A stretch of DNA of 57,690 nucleotides from positions 1 through 57,690 of the forward strand of contig JAIPKB010000009.1 of NCBI GenBank assembly GCA_021733795.1, read 5' to 3'. The DNA comes from Akkermansiaceae bacterium (GTDB lineage: Bacteria > Verrucomicrobiota > Verrucomicrobiia > Verrucomicrobiales > Akkermansiaceae). Shown here one piece after another: positions 14,759 to 23,113 of this stretch. The notes beneath the pieces are model-generated. The model did no database searches. It worked only from the letters and a program-made list of their open reading frames with translations, and had not been told where the DNA came from. Position 1 is the first letter of the stretch, and each line of letters begins with the position of its first letter. The position numbers and the translations under genes are program-made.

Positions 14759-17534
14759 ATCACGCAAATCTCCGTTCCTTGATCCAACCCCAGGAGCCAA
14801 GTGGTGGCGTGTGGATTTCCACACTCACACTCCGTTTTCTTCCGATGCATATAACGGTGGTAATGATGTAACAGAGCGCATGTGGCTTCTCGCGCATATG
14901 AATTGCGGGATTGATGCTGTCGTCGTTAGCGACCATAACGGAGGAGGTTGGATTGATACACTTAAACAGGAATATGTGCGCCTAGAAGCCGAAAACTTCC
15001 CCGAATTCCGCCCACTAGCACTATTTCCTGGCGTCGAGATTACAACCTCTCAGAATGTTCACATCCTCGTTATTCTTGACCCTTCCGCCCCAGGAAGTGA
15101 CATCAGTCGAGTATTGCAGATCGCCCGCTATAGGGGGACCGAGGGAGACCACCAGACAGCGGCGGATTCCGGCACGGTGCCTTTGATCGAGGACTTGCAG
15201 GCGCAAGGAATTAGTAGTCTTGTGATTCCAGCGCACGTAAACGGAGCCAAAGGGATTCTCGATCAATCTGTTCCCTTTGATACCAAACAAAAAACACTTG
15301 GTCATTCAACGGTTTTTGCGTTGGAGTGTCACCATCCAAAAACACCTGACTGGGATATGCGAAATCTCGGATTGGGAGACAAAGGATTTTCGGTTGTTTA
15401 TGGCTCCGATTCTCATGATCTGAGTGAGATAGGGCGCAGAACCACCTGGGTCCGCATGGAAATACCCTCACTTGACGGCCTTCGCGTGGCTCTTTTGGAC
15501 GGCATAACCTCTGTGCGAGAGTATACTTCTGATCAGGATCCCGGCCCTCACAGTCCATATTTCATTGAGCGAATCGGAATTTCTGGCACGAAGTATATCG
15601 GACGAAAGAATGCGCAGATCATCAATCTCAACCCATCATTCAACGCGATCATTGGCGGCCGCGGCACCGGAAAATCGAGCATTCTCGAACTGGTGCGAGC
15701 AGCCACGAAACGCGGATCATCCTTCGCCGGGAATCCAAACGACTACGCACGAAACCACGTCGATCTCATTCGTGAAATCACTTGGGGGTTACCCAAAGAG
15801 GGTGACGATCTTGCGCCGATGGTTGAGGTTGACTACCGCCAGCATGGCAAAACCTTTCGGATGAGGTGGCACGCAACGCCTCCGAGCTTCGAGCTTTACG
15901 CGTTGGAAGAAGACGGCAGCGAGACTTCTGTTACCGATCAAGGCGTTTGGAGCGAGCGCTTTCCACTCCGGATTTTCAGCCAGAAGCAACTTTACGCATT
16001 CAAAGAACACACTGGTCCCTTGCTTTCAGAAATAGACGCGACTCTTCAAGTTGGCGGCCCTGCATGGCAGCGTGAGTGGGAGAATAAGGTGGCCGAATTT
16101 GTTCAGCTTTCAGCACGGATCCAGCAACTAGGAGGCGAAATTGCCGAAAGAGAGGATCTCAAAGCGAAGATCACGGACCTTGAGCGTCAGATCGCAATCA
16201 TGGAGGCAGCGGGACACAAGAAGGTTCTGCGTGAGCTTTCGTTGCGGCGCAGACAGGGCAGCGAGTTGGAGCGTTGGCAAGAGGAGATCGAGCCACTCCC
16301 GCAAGCATTGGAGGAGCTCGCAGAAGGTCTTGATGTCTCCGAACTGGTCTTCTCTCGCCTTCCCGCCGACGACCCTGAGTCTTCGGCAATCGATGATGAA
16401 CCTGAAAAAGAGCTCGAAGCCGCTGCTGTAGGTTTAAAGCAAACCTTGACCGCTGATGCGGCAACTCTACGCCAAATGGCAAGCAATATGAGAGCCCTCC
16501 TCGCGTCGTTCGGAAATACAGTTGCTTCGTCCGACTGGGAGATCGTCCGCAAAGCAAGCGACGAGGCCTACGCCGCCCTAGTCGACCAACTTCGCGGGCA
16601 GAAATCGAAGCCTGAACAATACGGAGAGCTGGTGCAGAGTCGGCAGATATTACGAAAAAAAATAAATGGTTTGGACGCAAAGGCACAAGATTACGATAAA
16701 CATAAAAAGACACGAAATCAGGAATTCAAGGATCTCGAAACCAAGAGAAACGAGCTCTCCAACAGAAGGCGAAAATTTCTTGATTCCCTATTTTCATCGT
16801 CCGCGAACCTCAGAGCCTCGTTAATTCCCTGCGGCGACATTCAGACCGGAATCACTGAACTTCGACAGATTCTGAGTCGCGAGGACAATGTCGCGGTGGA
16901 GGAATTCGAGAGTTTTGCAGGCTATCTTTCTTCTGCTAGCGATGATAAAGATCGGTTGAAACGCGTTCACGAGTTGAAAGTCAAACTCTGGAAAGTGGCG
17001 AGCGAAGGTCAGGATGGAGGAACAGAAATCGAGATTCGCCTCGGCAAGCGTTTTGCCGACCATATGAAGGGGCGGACTAACGAAGATCGCGCAAGGTTGC
17101 TTGCATGGTTCCCGCCTGACCTTCTCAAGCTCCGATATAAGAAAGATGGCAGCGGGTCATTTATTGATCTCGACAAAGGTTCTCCTGGGCAAGTTGCCGC
17201 AGCAGTTTTGGCGTTTCTTCTAGCATACGGAGACGAGCCCATTCTTCTCGATCAACCTGAAGACGATTTGGATAACCGACTGATCTACGACCTCATCGTG
17301 AGAGAGATTCAGACCAATAAACTGCGGCGACAACTTTTGATTATCACTCACAACCCGAACATCGTGGTCAACGGGAATGCGGATCTGGTGATTCCCTTGG
17401 AAGACAGAAGTGGGCGGGCAGAAATCCCTGTGATGGGAGCTCTTGAGAATCCCGACGTTTGTAAAGCCGTGTGCGATGTCATGGAAGGTGGCAGAGAGGC
17501 TCTCGAACGCCGTTTCCGCAGAATTGTTTCATAA
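14751..17534 (+). CDS. TrlF-type protein: PHP phosphoesterase domain fused to SMC-like ATPase
   Basis: A 927-residue protein. The N-terminal PHP domain shows DFHTHTPFS (22-30), SDHNGGG (60-66), GVEI (94-97), IPAH (159-162) and YGSDSH (217-222), the metal-binding positions of PHP phosphoesterases. Walker A follows at 302-310 (GGRGTGKSS); a long charged helical region (coiled coil) separates it from the C-terminal Walker B LLDQPEDDLDNR and the H-loop LLIITHNPNIV. This is the architecture of the TrlF family found in defence islands, where the ATPase senses a target and the PHP domain is the presumed effector. The start at 14751 is set by the first PHP strand and the overlap with the AAA+ gene. 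Its codon use is visibly less GC-rich than the metabolic genes, consistent with transfer. Confidence 0.85.
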   Translation: MSESRKSPFLDPTPGAKWWRVDFHTHTPFSSDAYNGGNDVTERMWLLAHMNCGIDAVVVSDHNGGGWIDTLKQEYVRLEAENFPEFRPLALFPGVEITTSQNVHILVILDPSAPGSDISRVLQIARYRGTEGDHQTAADSGTVPLIEDLQAQGISSLVIPAHVNGAKGILDQSVPFDTKQKTLGHSTVFALECHHPKTPDWDMRNLGLGDKGFSVVYGSDSHDLSEIGRRTTWVRMEIPSLDGLRVALLDGITSVREYTSDQDPGPHSPYFIERIGISGTKYIGRKNAQIINLNPSFNAIIGGRGTGKSSILELVRAATKRGSSFAGNPNDYARNHVDLIREITWGLPKEGDDLAPMVEVDYRQHGKTFRMRWHATPPSFELYALEEDGSETSVTDQGVWSERFPLRIFSQKQLYAFKEHTGPLLSEIDATLQVGGPAWQREWENKVAEFVQLSARIQQLGGEIAEREDLKAKITDLERQIAIMEAAGHKKVLRELSLRRRQGSELERWQEEIEPLPQALEELAEGLDVSELVFSRLPADDPESSAIDDEPEKELEAAAVGLKQTLTADAATLRQMASNMRALLASFGNTVASSDWEIVRKASDEAYAALVDQLRGQKSKPEQYGELVQSRQILRKKINGLDAKAQDYDKHKKTRNQEFKDLETKRNELSNRRRKFLDSLFSSSANLRASLIPCGDIQTGITELRQILSREDNVAVEEFESFAGYLSSASDDKDRLKRVHELKVKLWKVASEGQDGGTEIEIRLGKRFADHMKGRTNEDRARLLAWFPPDLLKLRYKKDGSGSFIDLDKGSPGQVAAAVLAFLLAYGDEPILLDQPEDDLDNRLIYDLIVREIQTNKLRRQLLIITHNPNIVVNGNADLVIPLEDRSGRAEIPVMGALENPDVCKAVCDVMEGGREALERRFRRIVS

Positions 17535-17546
17535 TCCAGTCTTGCC

Positions 17547-18794
17547 ATGTTTGACACCAACGAAGAACTCGCCGCCCACATACGTCTTGGGGAAGACTCT
17601 CAGCTTGAACTGAAACAAGTCAGAGCAACCCGCAAGGGTATAATCGAGCCTCATCCCAACAGTATTGCACAAGAGATTGCCGCACTTGCCAATTCGTCAC
17701 GGGGAGGTGTGATGGTGTTTGGAGTGGATGACTCGTCACGGGAAATCATCGGCTTAAGCCACGACGAGTCAGATGGAGTGGAGCTCTCGCTGAGAAATAT
17801 TTTGAATGACACGCTTGATCCACCTCTTTCCGCAAACATAGGCAGAATCGAGCTGCCTGATTCGCTCGGCATTTTACGCACACTGCTAAGAATCGATATT
17901 CCGCGCAGCTTGTTTGTTCACAAGGCACCTGGAGGATATTTTGAGCGCATTGGCAGTTCCAAGAGAGAAATTGCAGCACCGCGGCTGGCGAGGCTGATAC
18001 AACAGCGCGATCAGAGTCGCCTTGTCTTGTTTGACGAGTCTCCTGTCCCAGGAACTTCGATAGAGACACTTGATGCGGAGCTTTTCTCCAACCTTATCAG
18101 TGACACCGAACTTACTGGGCATGAAATTTTGGAGAAGATGGGAGTTTTGTGCCACGACTCAGAGGGGCGCACCGTTTGCAGCGTTGCCGGCGTCCTTATG
18201 GCCACGCGCCGACCGGATCAACTTCTTCACGGTGGTGCCTGCATCGAGGCGGTGCACTATGCGGGCACCGAGCGGGACTCGGACATGCAAGTGACCGCGC
18301 GCCGGATCACCGGGCCAATCGACCGGCAGATTCTGGACGCCTTTGATTTCGTGCGCGGGTCGATGCTACGTCCGGCTACCAAGGAACCCGCGCGAATCGA
18401 ACGGCCGGCTTTTAGCGAGAAAGCGGTGTTCGAAGGGATTGCGAATGCCGTGGTGCACCGCGACTATTCGGTCTCTGGCTCCAAGATCCGGGTGTTTGTA
18501 TTTTCGGATCGCTTGGAAATCTACTCGCCGGGTCCCTTGCCCAACACCTTGACGGTGGAAACTTTGCGCTACCGTCAGTTCACGAGAAACGAAACTTTGG
18601 TGAGCTTGCTGGGGCGGCTGCGTTTCGAAATCGACGTGCCGGACGCGCCGATCCGTCGCGGCAGGTTCATGGAAAGCCGCGGCGAGGGCGTGCCGATCAT
18701 TTTCCGCGAGTCCAAGGACTTGGGTGCCCTGCCGCCAGTGTATGAGCTTTTCGACGATTCCGAGCTGCGACTTACCATTTTCGCTCAGCCGTAA
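17547..18794 (+). CDS. AlbA_2/Schlafen-like domain ATP-binding protein
   Basis: A 415-residue protein. The N-terminal part has the AlbA_2 (Schlafen-like, DUF4062-adjacent) pattern ESQLELK-type start (DSQLELKQVRATRKG at 18-32), then IAQEIAALANSSRGGVMVFG with VDD, a fold linked to nucleic-acid binding. The C-terminal part shows FEGIANAVVHRDYSVSG and IYSPGPLPN, the GHKL-type ATP-binding segments of the HATPase_c_4 family. Such proteins were formerly annotated as RecG-like regulators. It starts 12 bases after the TrlF-like gene, and its stop overlaps the ATG of the hsdR fragment (TAATG), so it belongs to the same transcript. Confidence 0.8.
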   Translation: MFDTNEELAAHIRLGEDSQLELKQVRATRKGIIEPHPNSIAQEIAALANSSRGGVMVFGVDDSSREIIGLSHDESDGVELSLRNILNDTLDPPLSANIGRIELPDSLGILRTLLRIDIPRSLFVHKAPGGYFERIGSSKREIAAPRLARLIQQRDQSRLVLFDESPVPGTSIETLDAELFSNLISDTELTGHEILEKMGVLCHDSEGRTVCSVAGVLMATRRPDQLLHGGACIEAVHYAGTERDSDMQVTARRITGPIDRQILDAFDFVRGSMLRPATKEPARIERPAFSEKAVFEGIANAVVHRDYSVSGSKIRVFVFSDRLEIYSPGPLPNTLTVETLRYRQFTRNETLVSLLGRLRFEIDVPDAPIRRGRFMESRGEGVPIIFRESKDLGALPPVYELFDDSELRLTIFAQP

Positions 18795-18796
18795 TG

Positions 18797-19069
18797 ATGC
18801 CCAAGACCACCTCCGAGCAGAATTTTGAGAATGCCATGGTTGCCGACCTGGTGAAATTCAATCAGGGGAACTTTTTTCAAGTGCTGCGCGACGAGGATGC
18901 TTCAGGCGGTTTCAAATACTCCCTCGAAAACCAGAAGAGCCTGGATCTGGGGATCTTTCTCAACGGCCTGCCGATTTTCACGGCGGAGGTTAAGACTGAC
19001 ATTCTGAGCCTAAACGCTGATTTTCCCCTGTGCCACGGGACTTCCAGACGTTTTTGGATTTCACGGTGA
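18797..19069 (+). pseudogene. hsdR: Truncated and internally deleted hsdR copy
   Basis: The first 22 residues (MPKTTSEQNFENAMVADLVK) match the start of the intact HsdR at 23810, then the reading jumps in frame to QGNFFQVLRDEDASGGFKYS and continues to FTAEVK, matching HsdR residues 118-161. Residues 23-117 (285 bases) are missing. The match stops after the endonuclease motif at about 18993 and unrelated sequence follows up to a stop at 19067-19069. The second matching block is nearly identical in DNA, the first is more diverged, so this is the relic of a second, related hsdR rather than a recent copy. Confidence 0.85.
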
Positions 19070-19114
19070 TGGCTACACGCCTGGCCCCGGCGGGGGGCTG
19101 CTGCTTTCCGGTGG

Positions 19115-19273
19115 GGACTGCAGCAGCTTCAAGAGGAGGGCTTGGTCGGCAGTCGGGTCTCCACCGCCACCGACCGCGTCCTAGCCGACATTCAAACCAG
19201 CATCCACCTCCTCCGCGAAAAGCGCGCCTCCCTCATTTCCGCCGCCGTGACGGGGGAGATGGCGGCACCGTGA
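19115..19273 (+). pseudogene. hsdS: Second hsdS 3' fragment
   Basis: The frame ends STATDRVLADIQTSIHLLRE, KRASLISAAVTGEMAAP, nearly the same as the tail of the hsdS remnant ending at 12168 and typical of HsdS C-termini. Upstream the frame (WGLQQLQEEGLVGSRV) has no HsdS character. Everything before the last 40 or so codons is gone, apparently fused to the hsdR fragment by deletion. Confidence 0.75.
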
Positions 19274-19285
19274 ACTCCTTCTAAT

Positions 19286-20218
19286 ATGACTCTTCTCCCA
19301 TTCCAACTCACCCTCTGGGATGTCGGTCATGGGCTCTCTGTGTGGATACGCACGCCGTCAGGCTTTAGTCACTGGGTTGATACCGGATACTTGCCAGGAT
19401 TTTCCCCGGCTGAACATGTTTATACAAACTACGGTATTCGAAGCATCGACTACCTGACAATCAGTCACGCAGACAAAGACCATATCGACGATCTGCATAA
19501 TTTCATTCGCTGCTTCGGCACGCCAAGAGTTTTCTGCAGAAACAAAAGCGTTCCGGCTGATGAGAAATATGGCACCCTATATGCGGAATACCAAAAGGCA
19601 TTTTACTCCATTGATGCCACTCACAACGCCACCGTCACAGCAGGGCAGGAACCTTGGGACCCTGCTTGGAATGGCGGGGTAAACACCTTTCAGTGTTGGC
19701 TGGATTGGAGCGAGGCGTCGAACATCAACGATTCTTCGGTTGTTTCGTTCTATCGATACCACGATTGGCTTTTCGTGCTGCCGGGCGATATTGGTCCAAC
19801 TGCCTGGGTCAAGCTCTGGCTCAGACATCAAGCCGACATTTCTGCGGTGCTTCGAGGCACAACCGCGAGAGTGCTCGTTGCTCCTCATCACGGACGCAGT
19901 TCAGGGTATTCCGATTCGATGATTGAAGCGGTCAAGCCGCATCTGATCGTTGTCAGCGACGAGCATGGGAAGGAGCCGACGGATCCACGGTTCAGGACCA
20001 AGGCCAAAGGCCTCGAACACAATCCCATCACCGGCGATTTGAAGCCGATCAGCCAACTCATCAGGATCTTCGAACAGCAAAACAAGCCAACCGGATTCCT
20101 TAGACTGCTTAACGCAGGCAAAAGGGACATCAAATACCTCTCGATGAAGTCTACGGGAAGGCTTCAGTTCAAAGTGGACGTGGCGGGGAATTGCAGCCTT
20201 CACATTGTTGACTCATGA
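19286..20218 (+). CDS. ComEC-like metallo-beta-lactamase-fold hydrolase
   Basis: A 310-residue protein. The N-terminus LTLWDVGHGLSVWI (9-22) and the metal motif SHADKDHID (60-68, HxDxDH form) are those of the ComEC/Rec2 C-terminal hydrolase group; a later APHHGRSSG supplies the next histidines and LIVVSDEHG the final strand. There is no signal peptide or membrane domain, so it is a free-standing cytoplasmic hydrolase, with phosphodiesterase or nuclease activity likely for this group. It lies 12 bases after the hsdS fragment and overlaps the patatin gene by four bases (ATGA). The base composition is lower in GC than that of the metabolic genes, consistent with mobile defence cargo. Confidence 0.85.
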   Translation: MTLLPFQLTLWDVGHGLSVWIRTPSGFSHWVDTGYLPGFSPAEHVYTNYGIRSIDYLTISHADKDHIDDLHNFIRCFGTPRVFCRNKSVPADEKYGTLYAEYQKAFYSIDATHNATVTAGQEPWDPAWNGGVNTFQCWLDWSEASNINDSSVVSFYRYHDWLFVLPGDIGPTAWVKLWLRHQADISAVLRGTTARVLVAPHHGRSSGYSDSMIEAVKPHLIVVSDEHGKEPTDPRFRTKAKGLEHNPITGDLKPISQLIRIFEQQNKPTGFLRLLNAGKRDIKYLSMKSTGRLQFKVDVAGNCSLHIVDS

Positions 20219-21324
20219 AACTTGGAATCTCTCTCTCAGGCGGCGGCGTCCGTGCTTTGGTCTTCCACCTTGGCGTGCTCAAACGCCTTGCGGAATCCAA
20301 GCACTGGGATTCCGTCGGGCATCTCTCGACCGTTTCCGGTGGCAGCCTCTGCGTCGCCATGATCTTCGCCAAGAACGGCGGCAAGTGGCCTGATGCAGAA
20401 CAGTATCTGAAGACAGTCCTTCGGGCCGCCCGCGAACAACTGACAACCCAGAGTCTGGTCTGGTCCAGCGTGCGAGCAGGGTTCATCAGACCTTTCCGCC
20501 TATTGAACGGGCGGGCTCATCTGGTTGCCCACGTTCTTGCCAAGAAATGGGGGGCCACCATGAGCCTCCAGGATTTGTCAGAACGCCCCCGTTGGACGAT
20601 CAACTGCACCACTTACGAAACCGGCAAGAACTGGCGCTTCTCCTACAAGCGAATGGGCGATTATCTCACGGGTTATGTGATGAATCCCGATTTTCCGGTT
20701 GCCGATGCGGCAGCCGCATCGGCGGGTTTCCCCGGTGGGATAGGACCGCGGAAGATCCGATCCGCCGACTACCAATGGGTCCAATACAAAGAGGGATCAA
20801 AAGTGGCAATATCCCCTATTTCGCCAAAACAGGAGATTTACCATCTCTGGGATGGTGGTGTGTATGAGAACCTTGGGTCGGAAGCCCTGTTCAAGCCCGG
20901 TAAGGCATTCCGGGATGACGTGGATTTCTATATCGCAAGTGACGCCGGAAAAGGAGTAAGCCAGGTTCAGAGGCATGGGCCATTCGGTTCTGCGAAGCGC
21001 CTTCTGGATTGTGCCATGGACCAGGTCAGGGCGGTTCGGGCACGGACGCTTCACGGGTTTCTTAGACCTCCCGCTCCTAGTCCAACCGTTGGAATTTATG
21101 TGAGAATGGGAATGTCGCGAGAGGAAATCTATCGGCAGTTTGCACCCGGTCTTCCTTGCCCTTCGCCAAGTCCATGCGGCCTTGGCCCCGATGATGCGAA
21201 ACGAGCCGCGATGTTCCCGACGACACTTAGACGACTTCGAGAGGCTGAATTTGATTTGTTACTCAACCACGGCTACGAAGTTGCCGACGCAACCATGGCA
21301 ACCTGGGTTCCAGATCGTTTTTAG
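20215..21324 (+). CDS. Patatin-like phospholipase
   Basis: A 369-residue protein of the patatin/cPLA2 acyl-hydrolase fold. The oxyanion loop SGGGVR is at 8-13, the nucleophile serine sits in STVSGGSL (38-45, Ser41), and the catalytic aspartate in LWDGGVYEN (211-219, Asp213). No membrane segment is seen. Patatin-like phospholipases serve as membrane-degrading effectors in several anti-phage systems (for example CapV in CBASS), but there is no cyclase next to this one; instead it is translationally coupled to the metallo-hydrolase at 19286. The pair may be an effector and its activator or controller. Function is inferred. Confidence 0.85.
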   Translation: MKLGISLSGGGVRALVFHLGVLKRLAESKHWDSVGHLSTVSGGSLCVAMIFAKNGGKWPDAEQYLKTVLRAAREQLTTQSLVWSSVRAGFIRPFRLLNGRAHLVAHVLAKKWGATMSLQDLSERPRWTINCTTYETGKNWRFSYKRMGDYLTGYVMNPDFPVADAAAASAGFPGGIGPRKIRSADYQWVQYKEGSKVAISPISPKQEIYHLWDGGVYENLGSEALFKPGKAFRDDVDFYIASDAGKGVSQVQRHGPFGSAKRLLDCAMDQVRAVRARTLHGFLRPPAPSPTVGIYVRMGMSREEIYRQFAPGLPCPSPSPCGLGPDDAKRAAMFPTTLRRLREAEFDLLLNHGYEVADATMATWVPDRF

Positions 21325-21377
21325 CTGTCTAGCAGGATCGTTATTGCCAGGAGAATTCAATTCCGTAAACTTCCGCC

Positions 21378-21755
21378 ATGCCCTATCGCGAAGAACTTCC
21401 CGCCCAATGTCCGCCCGAGGCCGCAGAGGAAATCACGGGTGAGCGTGAGGTGTTCCGGGTGGTGAAATCGGATCCGCCCACGGATGGCGATTTCCGGTCC
21501 CAGCGGGCGATGCGGCCTGGAGCCGTATTTCAGGGCGTTCCGGAATGCCTGGCGCGCGGATTGTCGGTCTTTGGTGAGCGAGGCGACGGGGAAAAGGCCT
21601 TGAAGTTGCCTGGATTGCGTGGTGGAATGCTCGCGACGATCCGCCTCACGGCAGGGGCCGGCCGGATCCAGCAGACATTCCGCCCCAGTCACCACACCTG
21701 GTGGCCGTTTGCCGAGTTCGACATCCTCGCCCATTGCGGAAAGGAGGAAGCATGA
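21378..21755 (+). CDS. Unrecognised 125-residue protein
   Basis: A small soluble protein without signal peptide or membrane segment. The N-terminal half contains FRVVKSDPPTDGDFRSQRAM, the middle LSVFGERGDGEKALKLPG and the C-terminus RPSHHTWWPFAEFDILAHC. The conserved-looking His/Trp-rich end and the pattern FRVVxxxPPxxxDF...SVF recall proteins that present a substrate-binding pocket, but I do not recognise a family. Its stop overlaps the ATG of the next gene (ATGA), so both are expressed as a unit. Confidence 0.6.
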   Translation: MPYREELPAQCPPEAAEEITGEREVFRVVKSDPPTDGDFRSQRAMRPGAVFQGVPECLARGLSVFGERGDGEKALKLPGLRGGMLATIRLTAGAGRIQQTFRPSHHTWWPFAEFDILAHCGKEEA

Positions 21756-22894
21756 AATCCATTCTCCACACCAAAACCCTGTTTTACTATGACGGCCCGC
21801 AGGTCATTGAGGCCCGCGATGCCATCGGCGGGCATTACTTGGGCGTGATGGTGGCACCGGAGAACGATCAGGATCGCTACCTGGTCAAAGGGGTGTCGCC
21901 GGAGAGTCTCCGGCGTTTCCGGGCCGGACTGGTTGATTTGCGGAGTATGCTGCTGGAAGACGACGACACCGAGTGGTTTGTTTCGGGTGGGATCGCGGCA
22001 AGCGGGGAGATTTCCAAGCCTGTGGCTCAGAGGGGGCCGTTGGACCAAAGTGATTTGCTGCCGGAGCCAGGTTTCCTGTTGCACGACCAGGCGACGGGCG
22101 ACGAAACCCTTCGGGAGGCTCGCGAGCGGAACAATCTGGTGATGGAGATTTCGGTGGAGCCTCCGGAGGCCGCCACCGAGCACCGCATCCGGGTCGTGAC
22201 GCTGGCCGCGTTGCTCCAACACGTGCAAACGGTGGTGAAACATGCCTATGGAACGGCACTGCGAGGTCTCTCCCTGGACGCCCGCCGAGCCATCGATAAA
22301 TCGGACGCCCATTTGCTTGATGTCGTGGTGCCCGCCGCCGCAGGGTCGTTCCGCGTGCTTTTCGAAGCCGCCAAGGGGGCCGATTTGCTTGGTCAAAGTG
22401 AAATGGCCCGCGCCTTGGAGCGTGTGGATCAGCTTTTTGAACACGCCGCCGATCCGGTGAAGGCGCTCGCGACGGTCAAGGAGCACAAGGGCCATTTGGC
22501 CGGTGCGTACCTTCGCTTGCTGAGATTTCTGGTGGAAAGTCGCACCGGCATCCGCTACTCATGGGCCGAACCGGGATTCGTCATCCCCAAGACGGGGTGC
22601 GTCTCGGAATCCCAGGCGCGGCCGTTGGTGGATGCGCTATCCGGCGTGTCGAATTTGGGAGCGGAGTCCGTCTCACTTGTCGGGGCGCTGAAAAAGGGCG
22701 ATGTGAACGGCACTTGGCGAATCAGTACGCCCGAGGGTGAATATTCCGGCAAAGTCCGCGACGGCGGCCCGAGCTTGGAGGGATTGAAAATCGGGAGTTC
22801 CTACCGCTTTTCCTGTATGGAGGAGATCGAGGAGGTGGAAGGCACCGGCCGGGAGGTCCGGACGCTTTACCTGCTAGAACATGAGCCTGTTTGA
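21752..22894 (+). CDS. Unrecognised 380-residue protein coupled to the preceding gene
   Basis: A soluble protein. The N-terminal 110 residues form a compact domain (LFYYDGPQVIEARDAIGGHY, LGVMVAP, YLVKGVSPESLRRFRAG). A helical middle part follows, and the C-terminal part (about 310-380: LVGALKKGDVNGTWRISTPE, KVRDGGPSLEGLKIGSSYRF, TLYLLEHEPV) looks like a small beta barrel, perhaps nucleic-acid or peptide binding. I cannot assign a function. The start at 21752 is set by the ATGA overlap with the 125-residue gene; a longer frame upstream only reads through that gene. Confidence 0.6.
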   Translation: MKSILHTKTLFYYDGPQVIEARDAIGGHYLGVMVAPENDQDRYLVKGVSPESLRRFRAGLVDLRSMLLEDDDTEWFVSGGIAASGEISKPVAQRGPLDQSDLLPEPGFLLHDQATGDETLREARERNNLVMEISVEPPEAATEHRIRVVTLAALLQHVQTVVKHAYGTALRGLSLDARRAIDKSDAHLLDVVVPAAAGSFRVLFEAAKGADLLGQSEMARALERVDQLFEHAADPVKALATVKEHKGHLAGAYLRLLRFLVESRTGIRYSWAEPGFVIPKTGCVSESQARPLVDALSGVSNLGAESVSLVGALKKGDVNGTWRISTPEGEYSGKVRDGGPSLEGLKIGSSYRFSCMEEIEEVEGTGREVRTLYLLEHEPV

Positions 22895-22990
22895 GATCCT
22901 ACCTTCCCAAAAACTGATGGCACCCACCCACCACTCGCTGAATTCAGACCCCACCGTCAGCGGAATTTCGTGGAGGGTGCTGGCAAAAGA

Positions 22991-23020
22991 AACCCCCCCG
23001 GGTCTTGCGACCGGAGGGGG
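22991..23020 (+). terminator. GC-rich hairpin between the unknown pair and the NYN gene
   Basis: CCCCCCCGGGTC and GACCGGAGGGGG can pair over 10 of 12 positions around a TTGC loop. There is no T run, so termination is uncertain; it may instead be an attenuating or processing hairpin ahead of the NYN gene. The surrounding 220 bases hold no gene. Confidence 0.3.
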
Positions 23021-23113
23021 TCCTGCGGGCAAACCCTTGCGGATCGGCCCATCGCCACAAGGGCGAGAAGTTGGTGAAATGTCGCATTTCCCGTGCACGA
23101 GTCAACCCCAAAA

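Noticed and set aside
20215..21324. CBASS operon
   Set aside because: The patatin effector fits, but there is no CD-NTase (cyclase) or accessory Cap2/Cap3 gene nearby.
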